Shown piece by piece: positions 49,543-57,959 of a stretch of DNA of 64,000 nucleotides; within the stretch, counting starts at the first letter, position 1, and each line of letters begins with the position of its first letter. The notes under the pieces are model-generated. The model was given only the letters and a program-made list of their open reading frames with translations. It was not told the DNA's origin and made no database searches. The stretch comes from Pedobacter frigiditerrae (GTDB lineage Bacteria > Bacteroidota > Bacteroidia > Sphingobacteriales > Sphingobacteriaceae), in contig NZ_SJSK01000002.1 in the NCBI RefSeq assembly GCF_004331645.1, positions 62,001 through 126,000 of the forward strand, given 5' to 3'. Made by a program: the position numbers and the translations under genes.

Positions 49543-51870
49543 TTATTTAGCTACGATTGTAAATTGGTCCTTGGAAACATAAAAATTGAAATCTTTAATT
49601 TTTCCTTTTGTTTTTTGTGTACCTGCAAGGTATTTGAAACCCGATATATTGGTTACTTTTCCTAAATCTATTACCACTCTATGCGGATGCGCAACTTTTT
49701 TATAACCCCATTGTGTTTGCCAAGAAGTTGTTGGCTGATTATCCATCATTAAAGTTGCCAAACCATTTTCCCTTTCAAATTCTTCGCTATCGGCATACAC
49801 AATTGTACATTCTTCTCTTGGTACTTCTAGTCCATTTGCATCTAAAATTCTTAATTCAGCAATAGCGGCAACTGCCGAATTTTCATAACTAGAGGTGCTC
49901 TCCAAACAAATATAACGTCCAGCTACGGCTTTATCTAATGAGATATTTTGCCACCCATCTTTATCCTCTAGCACCCCTGTTTTAACCAACTGGCTTGCAT
50001 TTAAAGTTAATTTAGAACCAGCTTTAGAATGTAGCAAGGTAGAATCTAATTGAGTAGCCCAGATTTGCTCTTTTATGCCTTTAATTGAATTAGCTTTAGG
50101 ATTGCCCAGTTCTAAAATAGTGATTTGATTTATACCTTTTTTAATCCAGCAACCTGGAATATATAAGGTTTGTTGAGGCCCAATACCCCAATACCTGCCA
50201 ATTAACTTACCATTTAACCAAAGCAAGCCATGATCTAAATTACGTGTATCTAAGTAAGTATCGCCTATTTCATTTACCGTAAAACTTCCTTTTAAAAACT
50301 CAGGATATCCGGCTTTTGCCGATGATGTTTTAACACTTTCTATTTTATCTAACGGAAATTGATAATGCTGCCATTCTTTTAGTGCCCTTCCATTTAAATA
50401 AACACCTTCGGTAATGCCTTTTCGCTCAGTATCTATTGCAGTACCAAAATTTACTCTTCCCAATGGTTCTACTAATATCTCTAATCTGTGTTTTCCTGTC
50501 GGGAAGTTAACTTGTATCGCAGTTTGATTAAGCCTTCTATCTAATACGCCAATTTTCTTACCATCTAGATAAATCATTGCCCTATCCATTACACGGGTAA
50601 TTTTCAATTCACCTTTTAACTCCCCAGTAAAATCGTGAGCATATAAAATTAAACCATAAGCTTGGTCTAATGCCTCTATATTTTGTGGTGTTTCAAAAAC
50701 TTTGGGAGCTGGTAAATTATTAACCAATGAAGCAAAATGCGTCAGTTTAAATTCAGGAATAACAATCTTTTTAATGGGCGTAGGTAAAGCAGGTAATTTT
50801 AAATCCGGATATTTCTTTAAAATCACATCTCTAAAAGCATAAAACTTATCATTTGGCTCACCATCCTCATTTAAAGGTGCATCATAATCATAACTAGTTG
50901 TATAAGGCGTGTAATAAGTGTTACTGCCGTTTGCCCCAGGAAAAAATCCGTTTGTGGTACCCCCATGAAACATATAGAGGTTAACAGAAACACCATTATC
51001 TATCATCCATTTAAAGTCTTCTATTTTCTCTTTAACAGAATGTACTTCGTGTTTACCGCCCCAGTAATCGAACCAGCCTGTCCAAAATTCTGAGTTAAAT
51101 CTTGGTCCATCTGGCACATATTGAGCAAAAGTTTCAAAACCTTTTTGTGCCTTACTTCCAAAATTAATGGTTGGTATTACTCCTTCTATGTGACCTTTAT
51201 CGTAATAATTTTTTCCTAGCCAGTCGCAATGAAACAAGGGTACATCTACTCCTGCCTTTAACAAAGTGTTTTTGATAGCTTCTAGATAAACCTTGTCTGC
51301 TTTATACACTCCATATTCATTTTCAACCTGCACCATCAAAACATTTCCACCTTTGGTAATTTGAGCATTTTTAAAAGCTTGTACTGCCCTATTCAAAAAC
51401 GTCAACGTTTGAGGCATATAGTCGCTATCTGAGGTACGTAGAACAATGTTTTTATTCTTTAATAGATAAGATGGCAATCCACCTAAATCCCACTCTGCAC
51501 AAGTATACGGGCCGGGACGAATGATAACCCATAAGTCCTCCTCTGCTGCTATTTTGCAGAATTCGGCAATATCTAGGTTACCTGTAAAATCATAAGTTCC
51601 TTTAACTGGCTCATGGGCATTCCAAAACATATAGGTGCAAATGGTATTTAAACCCATAGACCTTGCTTTTTTTAATCGATCTCTCCAATAAGCCCTTGGC
51701 ACACGAGCATAATGCATCTCGCCAGAAATAATATGAAATGGTTTTCCATCTAACAAAAAATCATTTTTATTAATAGTGAAAGTATGTTTTTGCTGGGCTG
51801 CTAATTGCGCTATACTGAAAAATAGAAATACAACAATTAGAAGGCATTTCTTATTTAAGCTGATGTTCAT
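49543..51870 (-). CDS. GH35 beta-galactosidase with C-terminal discoidin-like domain
   Basis: The ATG at 51870 gives a 775-residue protein with a clean signal peptide (MNISLNKKCLLIVVFLFFSIAQLAAQQ); the longer frame adds an unlikely second leader. The GH35 barrel (about 30-350) shows SGEMHYARVPRAYWRDRL, WNAHEPVKGTYDF, acid/base Glu185 in VQVENEYG and nucleophile Glu261 in NSEFWTGWFDYWG. Two galactose-binding-like sandwich regions follow, with an F5/8-type domain at about 640-775. It should release terminal beta-galactose. It lies divergent to the GH43 gene at 52073, sharing a 200-nt control region. Confidence 0.93.
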   Translation of the reverse strand: MNISLNKKCLLIVVFLFFSIAQLAAQQKHTFTINKNDFLLDGKPFHIISGEMHYARVPRAYWRDRLKKARSMGLNTICTYMFWNAHEPVKGTYDFTGNLDIAEFCKIAAEEDLWVIIRPGPYTCAEWDLGGLPSYLLKNKNIVLRTSDSDYMPQTLTFLNRAVQAFKNAQITKGGNVLMVQVENEYGVYKADKVYLEAIKNTLLKAGVDVPLFHCDWLGKNYYDKGHIEGVIPTINFGSKAQKGFETFAQYVPDGPRFNSEFWTGWFDYWGGKHEVHSVKEKIEDFKWMIDNGVSVNLYMFHGGTTNGFFPGANGSNTYYTPYTTSYDYDAPLNEDGEPNDKFYAFRDVILKKYPDLKLPALPTPIKKIVIPEFKLTHFASLVNNLPAPKVFETPQNIEALDQAYGLILYAHDFTGELKGELKITRVMDRAMIYLDGKKIGVLDRRLNQTAIQVNFPTGKHRLEILVEPLGRVNFGTAIDTERKGITEGVYLNGRALKEWQHYQFPLDKIESVKTSSAKAGYPEFLKGSFTVNEIGDTYLDTRNLDHGLLWLNGKLIGRYWGIGPQQTLYIPGCWIKKGINQITILELGNPKANSIKGIKEQIWATQLDSTLLHSKAGSKLTLNASQLVKTGVLEDKDGWQNISLDKAVAGRYICLESTSSYENSAVAAIAELRILDANGLEVPREECTIVYADSEEFERENGLATLMMDNQPTTSWQTQWGYKKVAHPHRVVIDLGKVTNISGFKYLAGTQKTKGKIKDFNFYVSKDQFTIVAK

Positions 51871-52000
51871 AGAGAATGATTTAACATTTGGACTAACCAA
51901 AAATAAAATAATAAACGTCAAAAAAACGTTTATCATAACTCTTTTTTTAACCTGCTTAATTTTGTTACAAAAAATGAGCAAATTGGCCTATAATTAATCA

Positions 52001-52013
52001 ACAGTACAGGATG
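52001..52013 (+). promoter_or_regulatory. Shared motif ACAGTACAGGATG, copy 2
   Basis: Exact copy of 39730-39742, in the divergent control region between the GH35 gene and the galactanase-like GH43 gene. AAACGTC/AACGTTT segments near 51911-51932 could be a second operator-type element. Confidence 0.45.
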
Positions 52014-52027
52014 CCAAGATTACGCTA

Positions 52028-53485
52028 ATGATTTATATTTGGTCTAACCAAATTTTAAACATGCTCATCCAAAATCCTATCAGATTTATAAGTGCAGCCT
52101 TATTTGTCGTTAGCGCTATTCTCAACTTACCGTTATATGCCCAAAAAGCAGGTAAAACAGATGCTATTTATTCTGGCCTACCTTGGTATGATCAAAATGG
52201 AAAAGTGGTAAGTGCACACGGAGCCAACATTATAAAAGACAAGGACAAGTATTATCTATTTGGCGAAGCACATAGTGATACTAGCAATGCTTTTGTTGGA
52301 TTTAATTGTTATTCTTCAAAAGACCTATACAATTGGAAATTCGAAAGTATCGCTTTACCTGTTCAAGCTAGTGGCAAATTAGGACCAAACAGAGTTGGGG
52401 AAAGAGTTAAAGTAATGAGAAACCAAAAATCTGGTCAGTATTTTATGTATATGCACGTAGATACTTTGGGCTATAAGGACCAGTTTGTAGGTTACGCTAC
52501 ATCAAAAAACATAACAGGCCCTTATCAATTTAAAGGTTCAATACTATTCAATGGCAAACCTATCAAAAAATGGGATATGGGGACTTTTCAAGATAAAGAC
52601 GGAACAGGCTATATCCTCACCCATGGTGGCGTAATACACCAATTGGCAGATGATTATAAATCTATAATTGCCGAAACCAATAAACAAATATCAAGCGGAT
52701 TTGAATCTCCAACTTTATTTAGAAAGGGAAACACCTATTATTTTATCGGTTCAAACCTCACCAGTTGGGAAAAAAATGATAATTATTATTACACGGCAAC
52801 CGCATTAAGCGGGCCTTGGACCTCAAGAGGTTTATTGGCACCAAAAGATAAACTTACTTGGAACTCGCAATCTACTTTTGTTTTAGCTATTGAGGGTTCA
52901 AAAGACACTACGTATATGTATATGGGCGATAGATGGTCGTACCCTTTGCAACTTTCTTCCGCTACTTATGTATGGCAACCCATTACATTTTCAGCCGGTG
53001 GCATTTCCATTCCAGATTACATTCAATCGTGGACAGTTAACACGAGCACAGGTGAGTATGCAAGCAAAAAATCTGACATTAAAGTTATAGAGAACACTAA
53101 TAAACTGATTAAATATAAAGGCAATTGGAAACATCTATCAGATTCTATAAGTACAAGTAGGTCAGCCACCAGAGGTAATGCTTTCTCTTTTACCTTTAAA
53201 GGAATACAAATAGGGTTATATTCCCTGTCGTTACCAGACAATGGTTATGCTGCTATTATCTTAACTGATAAAAAGGGAAAGATATTAGTGAAAAATTTGG
53301 TTGATACTTACACCAAATTACCATCAAGCACAATGGTATTTCTATCTCCTATCTTACCCAAGGATGAATATACTTTAACTGTCTCGGTATCGGGTTTAAA
53401 ACCAAATTGGTCTGATAAAAAGAAAACTAATTATGGCAGTACCGATTATAATATTTCATTGGATAAATTAATCATCAAGGAATAA
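52028..53485 (+). CDS. GH43 exo-beta-1,3-galactanase-like protein with C-terminal beta-sandwich
   Basis: A 485-residue exported protein; the start at 52028 or the Met at 52061 (MLIQNPIRF) both precede a signal peptide ending LPLYAQ. The propeller (about 40-345) begins GKVVSAHGANIIKDKDKYYLFGEAH, the AHG-type opening of galactan-active GH43 enzymes that lacks the usual base Asp. CYSSKDLYNWKFES, PNRVGERVKVMRN, WDMGTFQDKDGTGYILTHGG, SGFESPTLFRKGNTYYFIGS and MGDRW follow. The C-terminal part (about 350-485) is a beta-sandwich probably for binding. It is a second galactanase-like member beside 44442-46037, with about the same motif order. Confidence 0.82.
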   Translation: MIYIWSNQILNMLIQNPIRFISAALFVVSAILNLPLYAQKAGKTDAIYSGLPWYDQNGKVVSAHGANIIKDKDKYYLFGEAHSDTSNAFVGFNCYSSKDLYNWKFESIALPVQASGKLGPNRVGERVKVMRNQKSGQYFMYMHVDTLGYKDQFVGYATSKNITGPYQFKGSILFNGKPIKKWDMGTFQDKDGTGYILTHGGVIHQLADDYKSIIAETNKQISSGFESPTLFRKGNTYYFIGSNLTSWEKNDNYYYTATALSGPWTSRGLLAPKDKLTWNSQSTFVLAIEGSKDTTYMYMGDRWSYPLQLSSATYVWQPITFSAGGISIPDYIQSWTVNTSTGEYASKKSDIKVIENTNKLIKYKGNWKHLSDSISTSRSATRGNAFSFTFKGIQIGLYSLSLPDNGYAAIILTDKKGKILVKNLVDTYTKLPSSTMVFLSPILPKDEYTLTVSVSGLKPNWSDKKKTNYGSTDYNISLDKLIIKE

Positions 53486-53493
53486 ATCATTAT

Positions 53494-53695
53494 ATGAAAC
53501 CATCATGAGCAAACGCTCACAAACAGCAATGGCCCGAGCTTGCGAGTTCTTGAACACCGATGAAAAAAATAAACAAAGAGTGAAAAATACTCTCATGATA
53601 GCTTCATCACCATTAAAAAACATACCGAGCTTGCGAGCTCATTGATACCAATGACAAACAATAACCTCCAATCAATAATTATATACTGATGAAAA
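53494..53695. repeat. Structured dispersed repeat, copy 2 (full)
   Basis: The segment starts with ATGAAACCATCATGAGCA and ends with AATTATATACTGATGAAAA; both ends recur at 59167-59260. Internal inverted arms include ATCATGAG (53502-53509) with CTCATGAT (53592-53599), GAGC AAAC GCTC, and CGAGCTTGCGAG copies at about 53535 and 53626. The GH78 start codon (53689) lies within its right end. Confidence 0.7.
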
Positions 53696-56403
53696 CTTAC
53701 TTTTTCTACTTCCTACTTTGTTTAACTAGCATTATAAAAGTTAATGCGGCTAATCCTGGTTCCCCTACAAACTTAAGAACGGCCGATAAGGTTAAAACCA
53801 TAGGTACTAACGACCATCCTTTTTTTGGTTGGTATGTAAATGATATCGATGAAAATGAAATTCAATCGGCTTATCAGATCTTAGTGGCTTCTACAGCAGA
53901 AAAATTAGCCAAAGGCGATGCCGACATTTGGGACAGTGGTAAAATAAAATCAAGGTCGCAAAACTATATTGATTTTAAAGGAAAAAACCTCAGCCCTGCA
54001 ACTCGTTATTATTGGAAAGTACGTACTTGGGATAAAGATGGAAATGTAGGCCCTTATGCTGCATTTACCTATTTTGATACTGGTTTATTTAAAGCTGCCG
54101 ACTGGAGTGGTGCTTTTTGGATTAGACGTGAAAGCAAAGACGCCAATAACTATACTTATTTCAGAAAGAAAGTAACACTTGCTAATAAAACTATAAAAAA
54201 GGCCATCGTTTATCTTTCTGCCTATCATAATTATGAGCTTTATATCAATGGGAATGTCATTGGAAAAGGACTCGCTCATCATTATCCTCAATATGCTTAT
54301 TACAATGCCTATGATGTAACTGACAAATTAAAAAACATAAATACCATTGCTGCAATGACGCATTGGTATGGTGGTGGACAAGGTAGGCCAAAAGGCGATA
54401 GCCGATTTATTTTGAAATTAATTTTAACCTACAATGATGGCACAAAGGCAGAATTTGGAACAGATAAAAGCTGGAAGCAAATTGCAGTTGAAGCACTTAA
54501 TCCAACTACTGCCAAAAGAAATGGTGAGGGAATTGGTTTTGTTGATGTAATAGATAGTCGCAAAGCCTTAACAGATTGGAACAAACCTAACTTTAACGAT
54601 TCGGATTGGCAAGAAAGCAAAGAAATTGGCACACATCCTTCTGCTCCTTTTACGGGCGAACTGCAACCAGATTTAACTAGACGAACTGAAAAAATCATTA
54701 AACCTGTTGCTGTAAAAAACCTAGGCAATGGACGTTATGTTATAGACCTCGGTAAAATTTATGCAGGTGTACCCGATATTACCTTTGCTGGAGGAAAAAC
54801 AGGTGATACTGTAAAAATGTTAGGTGGTTTTGTGCTAAAGGAGGATGGCACAGTTTCTGAGAAAATAAATCAAAGTACAAACTTGGCTTATTCCTTTGTA
54901 TTAAATGGCAATAAGGCTCAATTTAAACCCATTGTTTATTTAGGCTATCAATATTTGCAGGTAGATCATTCTCCAATTATACTCACACCTGAAAACGTAA
55001 AGTTTATCATTAGGTATTATGAATTAGAACCAGAACGTGCCAACTTCAATTCTTCTAACCCGATGTTAAATAATGTTTGGGAATTGATGGCACATTCATT
55101 AACACTAGGTGCACAGGAAGATTTTGTAGATACACCTACGCGAGAAAAAGGTGGCTTTTTATCAGATGGTTGGAGTCAAGCCGTAAGTGCAATGAAAACC
55201 ATGGGAGAAAGAGCAATGAACCATAGGGTGTTGCTTCAATTTCTAGATTCTCAAGACCAATATTGGGCAGATGGTCGATTAAATGCAGTTTACCCTAATG
55301 CAGATGGAAAAAGAGACATCCCAGATTTTACGCAACAATACCTTTTATGGGTATGGGATTATTATTTGCAGACCGGCAATACCGAATTTTTAAAAACCAA
55401 CTATACAAGACTTAAAAAGGTAGCAGAATATGTAAGCGCTTATAGCAATCCAAAAACTGGCCTTATCGATAAACTAGCTGGCGGCAGCGGTCCTTATGCT
55501 TTTGGAATTATCGATTGGCCAAGTAATATGCGTTATGGTTATGACATGGAAAGCACAAGTAGAACAGTAATTAGTGCTTATGCCTATGCAGATTATGATA
55601 TCATTGCTAAAATTGCAGCCATAACTGGGCATACAGCCGATGCAGATCTATATCATTCTAGAGCAAGTGCAATAAGTAAGGCAATTAATAAGGAATTGAT
55701 TAATGCAGATGGTGTATATATTGATGGATTATTACAAGATGGTAGTCAGAGCAAACACGTTTCACAACACGCTAATATGTTTCCGCTAGCTTTAGGCATT
55801 GTACCAGCGGCAAATAAAAAAGTGGTAATTAATGTGATAAAGGAAAGAAACATGAGTGTTGGAATGGTAACCTTACGTTTTTTACCACAAGCATTAGGTC
55901 TTGCAGAAGAAGCCTCACAATTGTTAAAACTTTATACCAATACCCAATGGGATGGTTGGGCAAAAAACATTACTCAAGGCGCTACTGCTACTTGGGAATC
56001 ATGGAATGCCATAGACAGAAATGACAGCATGTGCCATCCATGGGGAACAAGTGGACTTGATGGTATGCAACAGTATTTTTTAGGTGTAAGGTCTGTTAAA
56101 CCACAACATGAATTGGTAGAAATTAAGCCGCTCGACTTTAAAGGTGAGTTAAAAAATGTAAGTGGTAGTGTGCCTACAGATAAAGGAGATATTAAAGTTA
56201 GCTGGGAAAGAGATTTGAAAACTTATCAGTTAACGATGCAAAGCCCTGCAAATGTAACGGCTGATGTTTACATACCAAAAGGAACTAGTACATCACTAAT
56301 TGTAAGTGTTAATGAAAAACCTGTAAGCGGTAAAATCAGTGGCAATTACATTCTGCTTTCAGGTATTGGTTCAGGTAAACATACATTTAAACGTAATCTT
56401 TAA
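53689..56403 (+). CDS. Alpha-L-rhamnosidase, GH78
   Basis: A 904-residue exported enzyme (signal peptide to about residue 20, KVNAA). N-terminal fibronectin-like and sugar-binding sandwich domains (about 25-340: PTNLRT, FFGWYVNDIDENEIQSAYQI, SGAFWIRRE, YLSAYHNYELYINGNVIG) precede the (alpha/alpha)6 barrel (about 450-810) and a C-terminal sandwich. Catalytic region: AQEDFVDTPTREKGGFLSDGWSQ and ATWESWN near residue 770, where the EDxxD-type and Glu residues of GH78 lie. It removes terminal alpha-L-rhamnose, which caps glucuronic acid in arabinogalactan and rhamnogalacturonan. Start codon lies in a repeat end. Confidence 0.93.
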   Translation: MKTYFFYFLLCLTSIIKVNAANPGSPTNLRTADKVKTIGTNDHPFFGWYVNDIDENEIQSAYQILVASTAEKLAKGDADIWDSGKIKSRSQNYIDFKGKNLSPATRYYWKVRTWDKDGNVGPYAAFTYFDTGLFKAADWSGAFWIRRESKDANNYTYFRKKVTLANKTIKKAIVYLSAYHNYELYINGNVIGKGLAHHYPQYAYYNAYDVTDKLKNINTIAAMTHWYGGGQGRPKGDSRFILKLILTYNDGTKAEFGTDKSWKQIAVEALNPTTAKRNGEGIGFVDVIDSRKALTDWNKPNFNDSDWQESKEIGTHPSAPFTGELQPDLTRRTEKIIKPVAVKNLGNGRYVIDLGKIYAGVPDITFAGGKTGDTVKMLGGFVLKEDGTVSEKINQSTNLAYSFVLNGNKAQFKPIVYLGYQYLQVDHSPIILTPENVKFIIRYYELEPERANFNSSNPMLNNVWELMAHSLTLGAQEDFVDTPTREKGGFLSDGWSQAVSAMKTMGERAMNHRVLLQFLDSQDQYWADGRLNAVYPNADGKRDIPDFTQQYLLWVWDYYLQTGNTEFLKTNYTRLKKVAEYVSAYSNPKTGLIDKLAGGSGPYAFGIIDWPSNMRYGYDMESTSRTVISAYAYADYDIIAKIAAITGHTADADLYHSRASAISKAINKELINADGVYIDGLLQDGSQSKHVSQHANMFPLALGIVPAANKKVVINVIKERNMSVGMVTLRFLPQALGLAEEASQLLKLYTNTQWDGWAKNITQGATATWESWNAIDRNDSMCHPWGTSGLDGMQQYFLGVRSVKPQHELVEIKPLDFKGELKNVSGSVPTDKGDIKVSWERDLKTYQLTMQSPANVTADVYIPKGTSTSLIVSVNEKPVSGKISGNYILLSGIGSGKHTFKRNL

Positions 56404-56660
56404 TTTATTAAACCACATCTGCCTGCGGTAGGCAGGTAGCGAAATAAATAAGTAGTCGTCATACCCAACTCGTTCCGATAGCTATCGGAAGGGTATCCTA
56501 ATTGCGATGGAAGAATGAATAGACATATTAGAATGCTTACGATTAGCAGCACTACGCCCTTCTGGGTTCCCATTTTCATGGGAATGATGGCAGATTACTA
56601 TCGGGTGGTGGTGTTTCACCTACCGAAACTGCTCCATAATCTATTTTAAATTGTAGTTTT
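56404..56660. repeat. Intergenic palindromic repeats
   Basis: CTGCCTGCGGTAGGCAG (56419-56435) is a near-palindrome. CGTCATACCCAACT...CCGATAGCTATCGG...GGGTATCCTAATTG (about 56457-56504) contains nested inverted arms and matches the repeat at 49425. CCCTTCTGGGTTCCCATTTTCATGGGAATG (about 56558-56587) is the counterpart of 49498. No gene is seen. Confidence 0.7.
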
Positions 56661-57020
56661 TTACTTAACTGCTTTAACAGTCACCTCTTCTTTACCATTT
56701 TTATTACTTACTAAAATAGTGGCAATTGTTTTCATTGAACAATCCATCACCTGTCCAGCAACAAGACTTCCTTTTTCACTTGCTTTCACTGTATAATAAA
56801 AGGCATTTCTACTGATAGCTGCATTATTCTTAAAACTATAATGCAAAATCTTTTTGTTCATCGAATCATAAACACTGGCCCTAATACTATCTGGGCACTT
56901 ACCTTTTGTATAAATTTTTTCAGTTTCAAATTTATACCTGCCATTCTTTTGTTGCGACTGGCTTTGGCTTACTAGAAAGGTAATTATAAGTATAACGAGT
57001 AGAGTAAGTTTGCTTTTCAT
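56661..57020 (-). CDS. Small secreted protein of unknown function
   Basis: A 119-residue exported protein (signal peptide to about residue 22, SQSQSQ). The mature part has KFETEKIYTKGKCPDSIRASVYDSMNKKILHYSFKNNAAISRNAFYYTVKASEKGSLVAGQVMDCSMKTIATILVS, with two Cys that could form a disulfide. The sequence is beta-rich, suggesting a small sandwich. I do not recognise a family. It lies alone on the minus strand, convergent with the GH78 gene. Confidence 0.65.
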   Translation of the reverse strand: MKSKLTLLVILIITFLVSQSQSQQKNGRYKFETEKIYTKGKCPDSIRASVYDSMNKKILHYSFKNNAAISRNAFYYTVKASEKGSLVAGQVMDCSMKTIATILVSNKNGKEEVTVKAVK

Positions 57021-57080
57021 TAGATGTAAATTTATTTTCTAATATAGCATTAAAAACTATGCCATCTATGTTTCTACCTT

Positions 57081-57095
57081 CCTACCGCAGGCAGG
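57081..57095. repeat. CCTACCGCAGGCAGG palindromic repeat
   Basis: Part of the CTGCC-type palindromic family also seen at 25508 and 56419. It sits upstream of the alpha/beta hydrolase promoter. Confidence 0.55.
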
Positions 57096-57159
57096 TGTGG
57101 TCAATTTAAGATAGCAAAATAAAGTCTACAAAAATAGTAGTCTTTATCTAAAATATTTA

Positions 57160-57167
57160 TACTTTTG
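57160..57167 (+). promoter_or_regulatory. Bacteroidota -7 element (TACTTTTG)
   Basis: Exact TAnnTTTG match 38 nt before the ATG at 57206. Confidence 0.5.
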
Positions 57168-57205
57168 GGAAGTTTTGAATTTAAACCATTTAAAATCTTC
57201 CTACC

Positions 57206-57958
57206 ATGCAGTTACAAATCAACCAAATTCCGCCTCCTTTTCTACCCCATTGTACAGCACCATCAAGCGATATTATTTTATTACATGGCTTATTTGGTCA
57301 ATTGAGCAATTGGAAAAGTGTAGAGAACAATTTTGCCTTTAAACATAAAGTATGGGCACCAGAATTACCCCTGTTTCAATCTTTAGTAGGGCAAAGTTTA
57401 AATAGACTAGTTGCCTTTCTTGAACATTACATTGAGAAGAACAACATCGAAAAACCGATTCTAATTGGTAATTCCCTAGGCGGTCACATCGCTTTGCTTT
57501 ATACCTTAAAACATCCAGAAAAGGTAGAAAAACTAGTGTTAACAGGAAGCTCTGGTTTATATGAAAATACTTTTGGTGGCACTTTCCCTAGAGTTAAGGA
57601 TTATGATTATATCAAATCAAAAATCGAAGGTGTATTTGATAGGAAAGAAGTGGTTAATGATGAAATGATAGATCATGTATTTGGTATTGTACAACAAAAA
57701 CTAAAGGTTTTATCCGTTATCGGATTAGCTAGAGATGCCCAAAAACAGAACTTGGCCAATTATCTTCCGCTTATCAATATCCCTGTATTGTTGATTTGGG
57801 GCTTACAGGATATTGTTACACCTCCTGCAGTTGCAGAACAATTTCATAATCTACTTCCTAATTCAACTTTACATTTCATTAACAATTGCGGCCATGCTCC
57901 TATGATGGAACAACCAGAATTATTTAATGGTTACGTGAACAATTTTTTAGCCAACTAA
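57206..57958 (+). CDS. Alpha/beta hydrolase
   Basis: A 250-residue cytosolic hydrolase. The oxyanion region is LLHGLFGQLSNW (about 25-36). The nucleophile Ser90 is in LIGNSLGGHIALL. A candidate acid Asp is in WGLQDIVTPP and the His in NNCGHAPMMEQPE near residue 230. The fold matches the epoxide hydrolase/esterase (MhpC-like) family; the substrate is unknown. It overlaps closely with the sterol desaturase gene (1 nt gap), so the two may share a lipid-related pathway. Confidence 0.9.
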   Translation: MQLQINQIPPPFLPHCTAPSSDIILLHGLFGQLSNWKSVENNFAFKHKVWAPELPLFQSLVGQSLNRLVAFLEHYIEKNNIEKPILIGNSLGGHIALLYTLKHPEKVEKLVLTGSSGLYENTFGGTFPRVKDYDYIKSKIEGVFDRKEVVNDEMIDHVFGIVQQKLKVLSVIGLARDAQKQNLANYLPLINIPVLLIWGLQDIVTPPAVAEQFHNLLPNSTLHFINNCGHAPMMEQPELFNGYVNNFLAN

Positions 57959-57959
57959 A

